In this document: positions 1 through 8,884 of the stretch, piece by piece
Layout of the letters: each line of letters starts with the position of its first letter
Numbering within the stretch: position 1 is the first letter of the stretch
Assembly: GCA_017646885.1 (NCBI GenBank)
Contig: JAGCLR010000363.1
Span: forward strand, 1 to 64,000
Source: Methanobrevibacter sp.
GTDB taxonomy: Archaea; Methanobacteriota; Methanobacteria; Methanobacteriales; Methanobacteriaceae
Direction: 5' to 3'
Length of the DNA: 64,000 nucleotides
Notes under the pieces: model-generated
Told to the model about the DNA's origin: nothing
The model's input: only the letters and a program-made list of their open reading frames with translations
Database searches by the model: none
Position numbers and translations under genes: made by a program

Positions 1-1
1 A

Positions 2-352
2 GATTGTAGATGCTTTCATCCTGTAACTGTGAGTAATCTCTACTGTGGAGAATGTGTGATTGGTGAGACAAGAAACCCGATCGAAATCAACGCTGAAATT
101 ACAGGATGTTGCCTTTTTGAGCCAAAACAACCAAACAAACAGAAACCGTTGACATATGCGGACCGTATCAGACGAATGACAAACGAGGAGCTTGCTGTAC
201 TTCTTGTGAAGTACCTAATAAGAGGAGCGGTTCAAGCAAACGGAATTGTTGACATAGAACGTGCTAAATCCATTGAAGATAATACTATCAATTCAGTGTG
301 TGGGAAGAAAGATATTGAAACAATGCTTAATATGCTCAAACAGGAAATATAG
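2..352 (+). CDS. Cysteine-rich protein, 5' end outside window
   Basis: The reading frame is open to the left edge, so the real start lies outside the window; the GTG at 29 is unlikely because Cys residues (CRCFHP) continue upstream of it. Visible Cys clusters are CRC, CGEC and CC, suggesting a small metal-binding domain at the N-terminus followed by a mainly helical, charged C-terminus. No family recognised. It runs 12 bases short of the next gene, in the same orientation, so they are probably co-transcribed. Confidence 0.6.
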   Translation, partial: DCRCFHPVTVSNLYCGECVIGETRNPIEINAEITGCCLFEPKQPNKQKPLTYADRIRRMTNEELAVLLVKYLIRGAVQANGIVDIERAKSIEDNTINSVCGKKDIETMLNMLKQEI

Positions 353-364
353 GAGGTGTTGACA

Positions 365-754
365 ATGACACTTAATGAAGCAATAGGATATATAAAAGTC
401 TTATGCGATGCAATAAGTGATCAACCATGTGGATGTGATGCGTGTCCATATGGAGATATTGTCGATGATGACGGAATATGTGAAGTTTTTAAAGCAATAA
501 ATAGGGACGATGGTGCGATTACTAATGTAATAGACGCTTACACTTACTATGAAATCTGGAATACCACTTCAAGATTTGCCACGGAATGCACTGAAAGATG
601 TGTCACTTTAGAAACTGCAAAAGAGCATTTAGAAAAGAATCATTGCGATTGGTGCAGACCTGTTGGAACTGGTATTATTTATGAAGTGAATTTGGTTCCG
701 ACAGATGATGGAACTATAAACATGATTCGTACCGAGGTGTATAGAAAAAGATGA
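365..754 (+). CDS. Hypothetical Cys-rich phage protein
   Basis: The ATG at 365 is preceded by AGGAGG with a spacing of 8, so it is preferred over the GTG at 356 inside the Shine-Dalgarno sequence. The 129-residue product has a CGCDACPYG motif near residue 25 and a second pair, CDWC, near residue 98, so it may bind zinc. No family recognised. Confidence 0.7.
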   Translation: MTLNEAIGYIKVLCDAISDQPCGCDACPYGDIVDDDGICEVFKAINRDDGAITNVIDAYTYYEIWNTTSRFATECTERCVTLETAKEHLEKNHCDWCRPVGTGIIYEVNLVPTDDGTINMIRTEVYRKR

Positions 755-800
755 AGAGAAATGAGTATGACGATTTAACTATTGAAAGAGGATGATATAA

Positions 801-1169
801 GTGCGTAATAGAAAAAGAAGACTAGAATGTGTAGAAGAAGAATTAGAACAACTTGAATTAGATTTCACAAAAAGGATCGCAACAATAAAACACCATATAA
901 GATTACTAAAAGAGCAAGAGCTGGAAGATAATAAAATCTTTTCAGAAGTGCGAGAAAATGAGTTAAATGAACAAGATACATCTGTACCAAATTCATGGGA
1001 GAAAGTTTTTAAAGAATTAGAAAGAGACACAGGTATGGTAAAACCTTATATTCCGGTTGTCACAGTTTACGGTTGTCCAGCCTACGAACCTTTTACAGGA
1101 AAACCTCTTTATGAAACAGAACCATATACTTTCTCTAATTTGGAGGATATGAAGAATGAAGAAGAGTAA
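801..1169 (+). CDS. Hypothetical protein with N-terminal coiled coil
   Basis: Starts at a GTG behind an AGAGG-type ribosome binding site. Residues 1-55 are highly charged and heptad-like (ECVEEELEQLELDF), predicting a coiled coil; the C-terminal half is Pro/Tyr rich. The stop overlaps the next start by 14 bases, suggesting translational coupling. Function unknown. Confidence 0.65.
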   Translation: MRNRKRRLECVEEELEQLELDFTKRIATIKHHIRLLKEQELEDNKIFSEVRENELNEQDTSVPNSWEKVFKELERDTGMVKPYIPVVTVYGCPAYEPFTGKPLYETEPYTFSNLEDMKNEEE

Positions 1170-1614
1170 TGCTAAACCACTATTTGATTTATCAAAAGAA
1201 GAAACACCAAAAAAGAAACGAGGAAGACCAAGAAAAACGGACTTACCAAATTTTGAACAAACTCCTGTAAAAGAAGTTAAAAAAGTAAAAGAAAAAACAA
1301 AAACAATAAAACAAAAAGTGCGTGAAGAAATAGATCCTGATGATATTGGATGGAAAGATTTTTCAAAATCAAAACCAGAACTACTAACACCAGTTGAATT
1401 TTATGTAGATACAGGAAAAAAGAAAAAGGATATATTTAGAGGATACATAAAAACTCCTGGTGAAACAATAACAGATGAACCATATAAATTAGTAGTTCTC
1501 CGAAAAAAGTATGGAAATCTATATTATAGAAATATAGATGGTTGCAATGATATAATGCAGTGTCCTAGAGAGTTTCCATATTGCGAATATTGCGAAAAGA
1601 AAAAGATGAAATAA
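1156..1614 (+). CDS. AT-hook-like basic protein with C-terminal Cys cluster
   Basis: A 152-residue protein with a very basic N-terminal third. It contains KKKRGRPRK near residue 20, the core of an AT-hook DNA-binding motif. The C-terminus holds four cysteines (CNDIMQC, CEYCEKK) compatible with a zinc knuckle. Binding of AT-rich DNA is inferred from the motif only. It is the last gene of its operon; an intrinsic terminator follows within 10 bases. Confidence 0.65.
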   Translation: MKKSNAKPLFDLSKEETPKKKRGRPRKTDLPNFEQTPVKEVKKVKEKTKTIKQKVREEIDPDDIGWKDFSKSKPELLTPVEFYVDTGKKKKDIFRGYIKTPGETITDEPYKLVVLRKKYGNLYYRNIDGCNDIMQCPREFPYCEYCEKKKMK

Positions 1615-1620
1615 AATAAC

Positions 1621-1653
1621 AAACCCACATGATTTACTTCATGTGGGATTTTT
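1621..1653 (+). terminator. Intrinsic terminator
   Basis: A 9-bp perfect stem (CCCACATGA at 1624-1632 with TCATGTGGG at 1639-1647) is followed by a T-rich run. It closes the operon ending at 1614 and insulates the tail-fibre gene. Confidence 0.85.
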
Positions 1654-1705
1654 CTTTTCAAAAATCTATGATAAGAAAGGTATCAAAAATAAGTAAAAAA
1701 TCAAC

Positions 1706-1713
1706 TATAAATA
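1706..1713 (+). promoter_or_regulatory. Candidate late promoter TATAAATA
   Basis: TATAAATA lies 33 bases before the tail-fibre start, in an intergenic region just after a terminator, with no TTGACA-like -35. The box equals the T4 late-promoter -10 element and recurs in front of other structural genes in this window. In such an AT-rich genome chance is possible for any single site. Confidence 0.45.
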
Positions 1714-1746
1714 TATAATTTTGCGAATAAAGGGAGATGAAATCTC

Positions 1747-3903
1747 ATGGAGCAACAGGTTAAAACAAAAGTACAATTTACAGATGATTATAATGCTTTT
1801 ACAAATCTTGAAAATAATGATAGTCTTAGTACAGGATTTGGTAAAATACATTATGATTTAGGTTATTTAAACAGTGAGGACCAGAGACAGGAATCTGAGA
1901 TAAATGCTATAGCACAGGCTGGAAGCAAAAATATTTGTCCAATAGGAACAGAAACACATAGCAGTGAAATAGGGTTTGGAACAGAATATTCTTTTCCAAT
2001 ACCAGAAGGGGCTTATATAATTTCACTTACAGGAACAATGGTAGCACCTATTCAATTTAATGTTTATAGTGAATCTGGAACAAGAATAGCATTGGTTGAT
2101 ATACATACTATTCAAGAAGCAGAGGCAGGAATAAGATTTGTATTAAATGATAATGCTTCAAAATGTAAATTCTGGTATGATACATCAGATAATTATACAT
2201 TATCTAATATAATGATAAGAGATGCTAATATAACAGATAATACATTTCAACCATATTCTCCTACTAATAGAGAATTGTATAATTCTTTTTGTGAACTTAC
2301 GGTAGAAAATGCTTCTCAGCAATCAGAGATAAATTATGCTGTTAATACTGGGGTTAAGAATTTACTTAATCTTTCCGGTATAACACCAACTGTTCCGAGT
2401 GGCTTAACACTCACGGATAATAATGACGGTACATTCTCTGTTTCCGGAACACTTGCAAGCGCGAACTCCATAACATTTCCCATTGATGCAATTTCTGGAA
2501 ATTTGATTCTGTCGGGCTGTCCTTCTGGTGGTGGTGAATCTTCCTATATTCTCCGATTAACTAAAAGCGGAACAGCAGTTTCAGCATCAACGGACACAGG
2601 TAGCGGCTCACAGATATTTTCTATGGACGGCACAGGATATGCGTTGGCAGCCAGATTTGCAGCAGGAACGTATACGAATGTCACATTCAAGCCAATGATC
2701 CGATCAGAAGAGATCACAGATCCAACATATCAACCATACAGACCAATAATCAAAGCCATAGATTCGGTACCTACCAATAACAGTCAGAATCCAGTCACAA
2801 GCGACGGTGTATTCAGATTCGCTTACGGTAATGCTACAACAATAAGTCCAGATAGCGGTGAGACGTACGATTTGAATGATCTACCTATCGGACGATTTAG
2901 GGTTACTGATTCCGGTTATGCCGCGAGAATTCTGAACGCTCCGATAACGAATACGGGATATGATATCGTTTGTAAGAATTCGTCGCAAATCAACTATAAA
3001 ACTCAGATACTCTATCAGGCACAATCTGCAAATTCTATTCCAATATTCTGGCAACGACATTTTCGAGGAACAGGTAGTGGTGCTGTATTGGGGTGGTCAG
3101 ACTGGTACACCTTCAGACCGGATACCGGACAACTTGCAGAGGACAGAGCTGCGCTGATCGGTCAGGTTGACAGTGGGGCGAAGAATCTGCTGAAAAATAC
3201 AAATTCTGTTGGTTCACGAACAATCCAGACGCTCGAATTCACAACAGATAGCCATGGCTGTGTTACGATATCATCAGGGACGGCGTCTGGTGGAAATGCG
3301 GATCTGCATATTAACTCAAACGCAGAAGCCAATCTTGTTGTTGGGCAAACATACATACTGACGGGTTGTCCTAGTGGTGGCAGCTTGTCTGGATACAGGC
3401 TTAATATCTCCAGTAAAGGCTCAGACACTGGAGAGGGATTAGAATTTACATATGATGGCAGCCAGATTGATGTTTATATCCGTGTTTCGTCAGGATATCA
3501 ATTAGCAAATGCGGTGACATTCAAACCCATGATCTGCACCGTCGCAGACTGGGCTATCTCTCAAAAATTCGTTCCGTATCGTCCTAGCTGGCAGGAGATG
3601 GCAGATGAGATTGAGACGAAAACCACAGTTGCTGCTATATATGGATTCGGTACAGCCATACCATCGAATAGTGACTTGGATAATTATAAGACACCTGGAA
3701 TATACCGTGTTGAAAGTAACAATATTGCAGCTACGATTTCAAATATTCCGAACGCCGGAGCTGGAAGGCTTGAAGTAAAGGGGCTTCACGCTGCTGATAG
3801 ATATTTACAGATCTATTATAGCGGAGATGCGGTATATCAGCGAAGATGGTCTGGATCAGCGTGGGGTGTGTGGTACAAATTCACCACAACAACAGTAACC
3901 TAA
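1747..3903 (+). CDS. Tail fibre / receptor-binding protein with pyocin-knob end
   Basis: A 718-residue modular tail protein. A short N-terminal anchor (QVKTKVQF, GKIHYDLGYL) is shared with the second fibre gene at 29056. Three repeats follow, each opening with a (G)xKN(L/I) signature (near residues 59, 203 and 478) and ending with a FxPM/IMIR...YxPY segment, typical of beta-sandwich carbohydrate-binding modules in Clostridia phage fibres. The last 95 residues (YGFGTAIPSNSDLDNYKTP...GVWYKF) match the pyocin-knob pattern. Base composition changes near 2380: the downstream part is clearly richer in G+C with different codon choice, suggesting a swapped-in receptor-binding module. Adhesion function is inferred from family architecture. 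Confidence 0.85.
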   Translation: MEQQVKTKVQFTDDYNAFTNLENNDSLSTGFGKIHYDLGYLNSEDQRQESEINAIAQAGSKNICPIGTETHSSEIGFGTEYSFPIPEGAYIISLTGTMVAPIQFNVYSESGTRIALVDIHTIQEAEAGIRFVLNDNASKCKFWYDTSDNYTLSNIMIRDANITDNTFQPYSPTNRELYNSFCELTVENASQQSEINYAVNTGVKNLLNLSGITPTVPSGLTLTDNNDGTFSVSGTLASANSITFPIDAISGNLILSGCPSGGGESSYILRLTKSGTAVSASTDTGSGSQIFSMDGTGYALAARFAAGTYTNVTFKPMIRSEEITDPTYQPYRPIIKAIDSVPTNNSQNPVTSDGVFRFAYGNATTISPDSGETYDLNDLPIGRFRVTDSGYAARILNAPITNTGYDIVCKNSSQINYKTQILYQAQSANSIPIFWQRHFRGTGSGAVLGWSDWYTFRPDTGQLAEDRAALIGQVDSGAKNLLKNTNSVGSRTIQTLEFTTDSHGCVTISSGTASGGNADLHINSNAEANLVVGQTYILTGCPSGGSLSGYRLNISSKGSDTGEGLEFTYDGSQIDVYIRVSSGYQLANAVTFKPMICTVADWAISQKFVPYRPSWQEMADEIETKTTVAAIYGFGTAIPSNSDLDNYKTPGIYRVESNNIAATISNIPNAGAGRLEVKGLHAADRYLQIYYSGDAVYQRRWSGSAWGVWYKFTTTTVT

Positions 3904-3904
3904 G

Positions 3905-3976
3905 ATGGTTCAGGCGCTGCAAAATAAAACGATCAAACTTTTAAAAGGGCGAAGTTGGTACCACGACAAGGTGTAG
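3905..3976 (+). pseudogene. Remnant of tail-fibre sequence after the stop
   Basis: A 23-codon reading frame begins MVQALQNKTIKLLKG. Its first bases (GTTCAGGCGCTGCAAAA) are almost identical to sequence inside the second fibre gene around 30714 (ATTCAGGCGCTGCAAAA). It therefore looks like a leftover of an alternative fibre 3' end created by module exchange, not a functional gene. The rest of the gap to 4073 shows nothing recognisable. Confidence 0.4.
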
Positions 3977-4073
3977 AGAAGACGGAACAGGAAGAAGAGA
4001 AATTGCCCAACGAAATTCAAAATGAACCTGAAACGAAAGAAAAAAAAATAAAGATCAATTATACATTTTACAC

Positions 4074-4105
4074 AAAACTATCACAGAATATTTGTGGTAG
4101 TTTTT
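4074..4105 (+). terminator. Intrinsic terminator
   Basis: The stem AAAACTATCACA / TGTGGTAGTTTT (one G-T pair) is followed by a T run. It ends the fibre transcript just before the first strong early-type promoter. Confidence 0.75.
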
Positions 4106-4128
4106 GTTTTCTTTTTAGTAAAAACCTC

Positions 4129-4157
4129 TTGACAAAAATTAAAATATGTGTTATACT
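4129..4157 (+). promoter_or_regulatory. Sigma-70 promoter P1
   Basis: TTGACA at 4129-4134, 17-base spacer, TATACT at 4152-4157, with an upstream AAAACCTC and downstream TATA context shared with the other promoters in this window. Drives the gene at 4195 and the operon up to 7460. Confidence 0.85.
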
Positions 4158-4194
4158 ATATATACAAACAAACATTTCAAAGGAGGAAATCACA

Positions 4195-4515
4195 ATGGCA
4201 AATATGATTAAAGTTTTTGGAGTTAATGGAACTCAGGTACTTACAGAATCGGAAGTAAATAAGAAAGTGGTTAAATATCTTAAACTCAAGCAACAGCAGA
4301 AAGATATTGAGAAGGAACTTGCAGAACTTTCTGCGGAACTTAAAGAAATTGCACAAACACAAAAAGATAATAAATTCACAATTAAAGAGCATACTGTTTC
4401 TATTTCTAATTGTGAAAAGAAAACAGTATCATATAAAACTCTTGCTGAAAATCATCCTAAAATTGCAAAGAAACTTGTAACAATATCCTACTATACTCAG
4501 TTGAATGTGAAATAA
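4195..4515 (+). CDS. Hypothetical coiled-coil protein
   Basis: The ATG at 4195 lies 38 bases after the P1 -10 box and 9 after AAAGGAGG; the frame is open further upstream, but that part would lie inside the promoter and terminator. The 106-residue product has a Lys/Gln/Glu-rich coiled coil at residues 28-65 (KQQQKDIEKELAELSAEL) and a basic tail. As the first gene behind a consensus promoter it is probably expressed early and strongly. Function unknown. Confidence 0.7.
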   Translation: MANMIKVFGVNGTQVLTESEVNKKVVKYLKLKQQQKDIEKELAELSAELKEIAQTQKDNKFTIKEHTVSISNCEKKTVSYKTLAENHPKIAKKLVTISYYTQLNVK

Positions 4516-4528
4516 GGAGAATGTAATT

Positions 4529-5002
4529 ATGAGAATGTGGCATTATAGATTACTTCCTTATCTTCCAGATATGCAACTTAGAGGTCAGCTTAGAGAATTA
4601 GTAGCTATTATGCATAATTGGCGGGATACTGGTATGCCCAGACATATGCTTATCAATGTTGTTGTAAGCTATGATAAAGCAGAATTTTATAGTTACTTTG
4701 AATGGTACAAATATAATTACGAAAAAAGATTTGGCAAATCTTTTAATAAAAAATATGTTCAGGAGTTTCAGGATTTTTGTAATGTTCATCCTGGTTCCGA
4801 AATAACACCAAAAGATTGTATGTTGCAATTAAACTCTATCTTTGAAGGTTGGCATAACAAATGCTATCTAAGGGTGTGCATGGCAAACCTTTACGAAAAA
4901 CATAGATTCTCATATATGGGAAGAAGTGAAATTGGAGCCTATGATTGGCAAAGACTTTGTGAGGGTTATAAATATATAACGGGAGAGGATTATGAAATAT
5001 AA
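4529..5002 (+). CDS. Pyrimidine-dimer DNA glycosylase-like protein
   Basis: The N-terminus MRMWHYRLLPYLPDMQLRGQ matches the signature of the Pyr_excise/TIGR02328 family (MRLWHxxLIPYLPRQQLLGQ), related to T4 endonuclease V. That family removes UV pyrimidine dimers through an N-terminal amine nucleophile and AP-lyase activity. The protein is 157 residues, close to family length. A second block (YDKAEFYSYFEWYK) corresponds to the family's central helix. Repair of viral DNA is inferred from the family. Confidence 0.65.
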   Translation: MRMWHYRLLPYLPDMQLRGQLRELVAIMHNWRDTGMPRHMLINVVVSYDKAEFYSYFEWYKYNYEKRFGKSFNKKYVQEFQDFCNVHPGSEITPKDCMLQLNSIFEGWHNKCYLRVCMANLYEKHRFSYMGRSEIGAYDWQRLCEGYKYITGEDYEI

Positions 5003-5399
5003 AATAAGAGTTAAAAGTCCAAGAGAATCCGAAATACAATACCATGAAGAGATTTTAAAAGATTTTGAAAAGATATTTAACATAAAAATTAGATCTGTTT
5101 ATGATAATGAGTCTAACATCATGAATTATCATATTAGAGAAAATTCAACGGGAGAAGAGAACATAATAAGGATTAAGGGAGCAGACTGTTACTTTGATTT
5201 AAAATTCATGGGAAACACTATGATAGAAGTTTGTCTTGAACAACTATATAACTATCTGAGAAATATTTATGAAATGATTGAAGAATCTGAACCAGATAAA
5301 AATATTGTTGCGGATTTTAATTGCCCTAATTGTGGCGCAAGCCTAGAACCTAAACAAAAAGTCTGTAAATATTGCAGAACCTATTTTAATTGGCTGTAA
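4992..5399 (+). CDS. Hypothetical protein with C-terminal zinc ribbon
   Basis: A 135-residue protein overlapping the preceding gene by 11 bases. The last 30 residues form a classical zinc ribbon, CPNCGASLEPKQKVCKYCRT. The N-terminal 100 residues are alpha/beta-like with no recognised fold. The ribbon may bind nucleic acid or protein; which is not visible. Confidence 0.65.
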   Translation: MKYKIRVKSPRESEIQYHEEILKDFEKIFNIKIRSVYDNESNIMNYHIRENSTGEENIIRIKGADCYFDLKFMGNTMIEVCLEQLYNYLRNIYEMIEESEPDKNIVADFNCPNCGASLEPKQKVCKYCRTYFNWL

Positions 5400-5429
5400 G
5401 GAGAAATAATTAACAAGGAGATTGAATAA

Positions 5430-5753
5430 ATGGAATTTTCAGAAAACGATATTGTTCTTTATCCAATTCACGAAGATACAAAAGATGAAAGATTAACTAT
5501 TGCAAGACTTGAAAATGCAGGAGTTTCACTTTGGTTAGAAGGCCCTGAAATTTCAAAAACATTCTCGGAAGAGGATAAGGCAGAACTTCTGTGTAAATGG
5601 TCTAAAAAGGCAAATAAACTATTCAAGAAATTTGATGAAAAGGTTTCAAAACTTGATCTTGATATGATTGGGTTCACTAGTTATCAGGATAAAGTTAAGG
5701 ATATTATTTCCGTTTATACTGAAAAATTTAAGGAGATTGAGAACAATGATTGA
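5430..5753 (+). CDS. Hypothetical helical protein
   Basis: A 107-residue charged, mainly helical protein behind AAGGAG. No family recognised. It overlaps the following gene by 8 bases, so the two are likely translationally coupled. Confidence 0.6.
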   Translation: MEFSENDIVLYPIHEDTKDERLTIARLENAGVSLWLEGPEISKTFSEEDKAELLCKWSKKANKLFKKFDEKVSKLDLDMIGFTSYQDKVKDIISVYTEKFKEIENND

Positions 5754-6000
5754 TTTTAGTTATTTGTCAAGGCCAGAACAACCTAAAAAGGAAAAGATAA
5801 ATGAGTTTATTTTTGAATGCTGTAAACAAACATTTAAGAATAAAGAATCATTTTGCCCAATATGTGGTAAAAAATTCTATGTAAATAGCGGCAAATACCT
5901 TTATAAGAAATCAAATAAGAATGGTTACACAAGATGGGCTTGCAGTTATACTTGTTATAATAAGTTGTGTGATGCAATTAACCATTCTGTAAAACGATAA
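5746..6000 (+). CDS. Small zinc-finger-like protein
   Basis: The ATG at 5746 is chosen because AAGGAG lies 10 bases upstream; longer upstream starts would overlap the previous gene deeply. The 84-residue product has FECC, CPICGKKF and CSYTC, enough ligands for one or two zinc sites. Function unknown. Confidence 0.65.
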   Translation: MIDFSYLSRPEQPKKEKINEFIFECCKQTFKNKESFCPICGKKFYVNSGKYLYKKSNKNGYTRWACSYTCYNKLCDAINHSVKR

Positions 6001-6015
6001 GGGAGGATTATGAAA

Positions 6016-6774
6016 ATGGAAATTGAAAGAATGAATGATAAAGAATTAGTAGCGGCACTTGATCATTATTATTTGGAAGAATGTCCGTTCCATGATGAAA
6101 TTGATGCCTCCGCAGTTCCACTAATGATTGATAGACTTAGAGATCAATTTAAGATTTTTTATAGACCGGGGATATTTACTCCTGTAGAACCTTATGTTTG
6201 TAAAGTTAATAAAGAACTGGAAGAAAAATATGAAAATCTCAAAATCATTTATGATTCCACCAGAGAAGCATATGAAAAATTCAGGAAAGCTGTTGCCACA
6301 GTTCTTGAATTACCAGTTTTTGAAATAAATGATGTTTTTCTTGAAAGAATTAACGTAATAATGTCTGAGAATAAACAGCTATCTAAAGGAAAAGAAATTC
6401 TTATTAAGAAATGTATTGAGTTTAATGATAGAAATAAGAATATCAAACATATGTATGATGCGTCCATCGAAAAACAATATAGACTTGAAACAGAAAATGC
6501 GGAGCTTCTTAGAAAAGTAAAAATTCAGGATGATTCAGAAGAAGTTATTTCTAAACTAAAATCTAAACTCGAAGAGACCGAGAATCTTCTTCACAAATCT
6601 GTTGAAAAAGTTAATGAAGAATGTGATGTTTGTGTCCAGTACGAAAGAAAAAAGATCAAATATGATATCATTGATTATATGAAGAAAAAACATCCAATAT
6701 TTTATAATAATCATACTGTTGAATTTATCACGAATTCTTTGGAAGATATTTTTAAGATGCTGGCTGATGAATGA
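6016..6774 (+). CDS. Hypothetical long coiled-coil protein
   Basis: The ATG at 6016 has GGGAGG at 9 bases; the ATG at 6010 is too close to it. The 252-residue product is dominated by coiled coil between about residues 65 and 205 (KELEEKYENLK, KLKSKLEETENL). It ends with a small helical domain. No enzymatic motif is visible. Confidence 0.65.
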   Translation: MEIERMNDKELVAALDHYYLEECPFHDEIDASAVPLMIDRLRDQFKIFYRPGIFTPVEPYVCKVNKELEEKYENLKIIYDSTREAYEKFRKAVATVLELPVFEINDVFLERINVIMSENKQLSKGKEILIKKCIEFNDRNKNIKHMYDASIEKQYRLETENAELLRKVKIQDDSEEVISKLKSKLEETENLLHKSVEKVNEECDVCVQYERKKIKYDIIDYMKKKHPIFYNNHTVEFITNSLEDIFKMLADE

Positions 6775-7460
6775 GGTACTATATGGATATGAGAAATTTA
6801 ACAGACGAAGAGACCGAGATTTATGATTCCTGGTTGGAACATGAATCATATGATACTGGAGAATCACTTTTTAACTCAGAAAACAGGATGAAATTCTCAA
6901 ATGTAAAGATAGATAATTTTTCAATTAGAAAAGATAGTCAGCAATTTGAGTTTAGAGTTAAAGGAAAGCTTGATAGTTACGGTAAAGAATCCTTATACGA
7001 TCTTTTCAATAATCTGGCAAATCATATTTCTGATTTCAATAGGAACGATGAGATTGAAAAAATGAAAGATGCCCTCATTGGGATTTGTCATATTCATGGT
7101 TTATCAACTGATACAGATCCTATTAGAATCAGGGAAACTTGCAGAAGTTTTGTAAAGGGGTCTTTAGACAAAGTTCAGGAACAGTATGATTTTAGAAATT
7201 ATATGAGGGATCAATTCAATATATCTGCACACTGTTCTAAGGAAGAGTTTGCCGAAGAAATAAAGAAAAGGGTTGGGGAGTGTATTGACAGAGAAGAATA
7301 TGCCAAAGAACAAAAAGATAAAATATTCGAAGCAATAGATTCCTATCTTGGTATCTCAGATACTAATAGACTTCTTGGAATTCATAATGAGATAAAAAAT
7401 TTAAAAGAAAAAGCTGCTAAATATGACGAGCTTATGAGAATCGCACATCCCAATAAATAA
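6771..7460 (+). CDS. Hypothetical protein
   Basis: Starts with an ATGA overlap on the previous stop. The 229-residue product is charged, with a predicted helical region at residues 130-220 (YAKEQKDKIFEAIDSYLG). No family recognised. It is the last gene before a terminator and a new promoter. Confidence 0.6.
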   Translation: MRYYMDMRNLTDEETEIYDSWLEHESYDTGESLFNSENRMKFSNVKIDNFSIRKDSQQFEFRVKGKLDSYGKESLYDLFNNLANHISDFNRNDEIEKMKDALIGICHIHGLSTDTDPIRIRETCRSFVKGSLDKVQEQYDFRNYMRDQFNISAHCSKEEFAEEIKKRVGECIDREEYAKEQKDKIFEAIDSYLGISDTNRLLGIHNEIKNLKEKAAKYDELMRIAHPNK

Positions 7461-7497
7461 TTTAAAATTATGTACGATATACACAAATATCAAACAA

Positions 7498-7526
7498 AAC
7501 CTCACACCAAGTTTGTGAGGTTTTTT
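7498..7526 (+). terminator. Intrinsic terminator
   Basis: The perfect 9-bp stem AACCTCACA / TGTGAGGTT is followed by a T run. Confidence 0.9.
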
Positions 7527-7549
7527 ACTTATAAATTTCTTGAAAACTC

Positions 7550-7578
7550 TTGACAAATCTATATAAATATGTTATACT
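7550..7578 (+). promoter_or_regulatory. Sigma-70 promoter P2
   Basis: TTGACA 7550-7555, 17-base spacer, TATACT 7573-7578. It lies 24 bases behind a terminator and opens the operon 7610-10498. Confidence 0.85.
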
Positions 7579-7609
7579 ATATACAGTAAATGAAACGGAG
7601 GTACAAAAA

Positions 7610-7909
7610 ATGAAAGCTATGGAGATTGAAAAAAGAGTACATGAAATCCTGAATGACAATCACATCATGGGCGAGGTTGAAGTTACTGAATGCCGTGATT
7701 GTTTCAGAATTAAAGTCCATATTTCCTGGGGAGACTGGAAGCACGATCACCTTAGACTTAGATGGAACATCCTGAATGAATTTAATATTGGACATTGGTT
7801 TGAGGAAACAACTGAAACTGACGGTAGTGATTGCTATTGTGCAACTCATACTTACGAAATAGAAAAAGAAGTTAAAGAACCGATGGTTCTGGAATTGCAG
7901 GAGGTTTGA
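7610..7909 (+). CDS. Hypothetical protein
   Basis: The ATG at 7610 follows GGAGG; the frame is open upstream only through the promoter, so longer starts are rejected. The 99-residue product is alpha/beta-like and acidic, with several His/Trp residues (WGDWKHDHLRLRW). First gene behind P2. No family recognised. Confidence 0.65.
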   Translation: MKAMEIEKRVHEILNDNHIMGEVEVTECRDCFRIKVHISWGDWKHDHLRLRWNILNEFNIGHWFEETTETDGSDCYCATHTYEIEKEVKEPMVLELQEV

Positions 7910-7911
7910 TT

Positions 7912-8184
7912 ATGTACGGTGCAAGAATTAGTGATTGTGATAATTGGTTTGAAATGTGGTTTCAGGATAAAAAGGCAATGCTTACCACAATGATTTCTAA
8001 CATGGCAGCAGACCTTAATGCCGGATATGATCTGTATGGAACTTCTATTACTAAACAGCAACAGATGATTGACGAATATAGAAAAGACTTTGAGGATCAG
8101 ATGGACAAGTTTAAGGAAATGGAAGATAAACAAGTAAACCGTTGGTGTTTCTACGATTTGAAAAAGAGGGGTGCTATTGAGTGA
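7912..8184 (+). CDS. Hypothetical protein
   Basis: ATG 7912 behind GGAGG. The 90-residue product is amphipathic and helical, with a coiled-coil-like centre (MIDEYRKDFEDQMDKFKEM). Overlaps the next GTG start by 4 bases. Confidence 0.6.
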   Translation: MYGARISDCDNWFEMWFQDKKAMLTTMISNMAADLNAGYDLYGTSITKQQQMIDEYRKDFEDQMDKFKEMEDKQVNRWCFYDLKKRGAIE

Positions 8185-8390
8185 AAACAAAAACAAATGA
8201 TTATAGATATGAAGTTTCTGTTCATATGGAACCTACTTTATTTGATGGAATTCAGATGTTTTTCTGGATTGTTTATAAGTTAGATAAAAACGGAAATCGC
8301 AGTAATGCTGGTTTCGGATATGAAGGTGATCCTGAATCGGCTTTCAAGGCTGCAAAAACATATTTTCATGAAAATTATTTTATGAGATAA
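8181..8390 (+). CDS. Hypothetical small protein
   Basis: GTG start overlapping the previous stop; GAGGGG upstream. The 69-residue beta-rich product has a Gly-rich C-terminal half (GYEGDPESAFKAAKTYF). It resembles small phage proteins of the phage-host takeover type in size only; function unknown. Confidence 0.55.
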   Translation: MKTKTNDYRYEVSVHMEPTLFDGIQMFFWIVYKLDKNGNRSNAGFGYEGDPESAFKAAKTYFHENYFMR

Positions 8391-8407
8391 TTTAGGAGGT
8401 TATTAAA

Positions 8408-8878
8408 ATGACTACTTACAATGACCTTAAACTCAAGGAACTCCGTGAAAAGTGTGATATCGATTTCGCACACTACACCTATAAAAAGGGTCAGTGCTCT
8501 TGCTGCTATGGTCCGAAAGACCTTGCTAAGAAACACTGGCGTAAAGGAATTGATATCACTGATGATCTCAGAGATTATAGTTATATTCTTTTCAAGAATG
8601 CCGATAACGGCAGCGGTCATGTTACTAAGAATGATAATCTTCACGATATTGAATTTATAAGTTGGCATCTTAATAGTGATCAGCTTGACAGAGTTTGTTA
8701 TGAACTATCCGTTCAATATGGTGATGGGTGGGTAGTTCTTGTTCCAAAGGATAACATGACCACAATTATCGTTATAAAAAGAACCAGTAGACATTTTGAT
8801 CATTACTTTAACTGCGATGGAGCACATGGTTTTAACGAGTTTTATGAAAATGGCGTTAGATTCAAAAAGGAGGGATGA
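8408..8878 (+). CDS. Hypothetical protein with CxCC motif
   Basis: ATG behind GGAGG. A 156-residue protein with GQCSCCYGPKDL near residue 29, which may bind a metal, and a C-terminal His/Asp-rich stretch (RHFDHYFNCDGAH). No family recognised. Confidence 0.6.
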   Translation: MTTYNDLKLKELREKCDIDFAHYTYKKGQCSCCYGPKDLAKKHWRKGIDITDDLRDYSYILFKNADNGSGHVTKNDNLHDIEFISWHLNSDQLDRVCYELSVQYGDGWVVLVPKDNMTTIIVIKRTSRHFDHYFNCDGAHGFNEFYENGVRFKKEG

Positions 8879-8884
8879 TTATGA

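Noticed and set aside
3955..4194. N-terminal extension of the gene at 4195
   Set aside because: The extension would run through an intrinsic terminator and a consensus promoter; the ATG at 4195 has its own AAAGGAGG.
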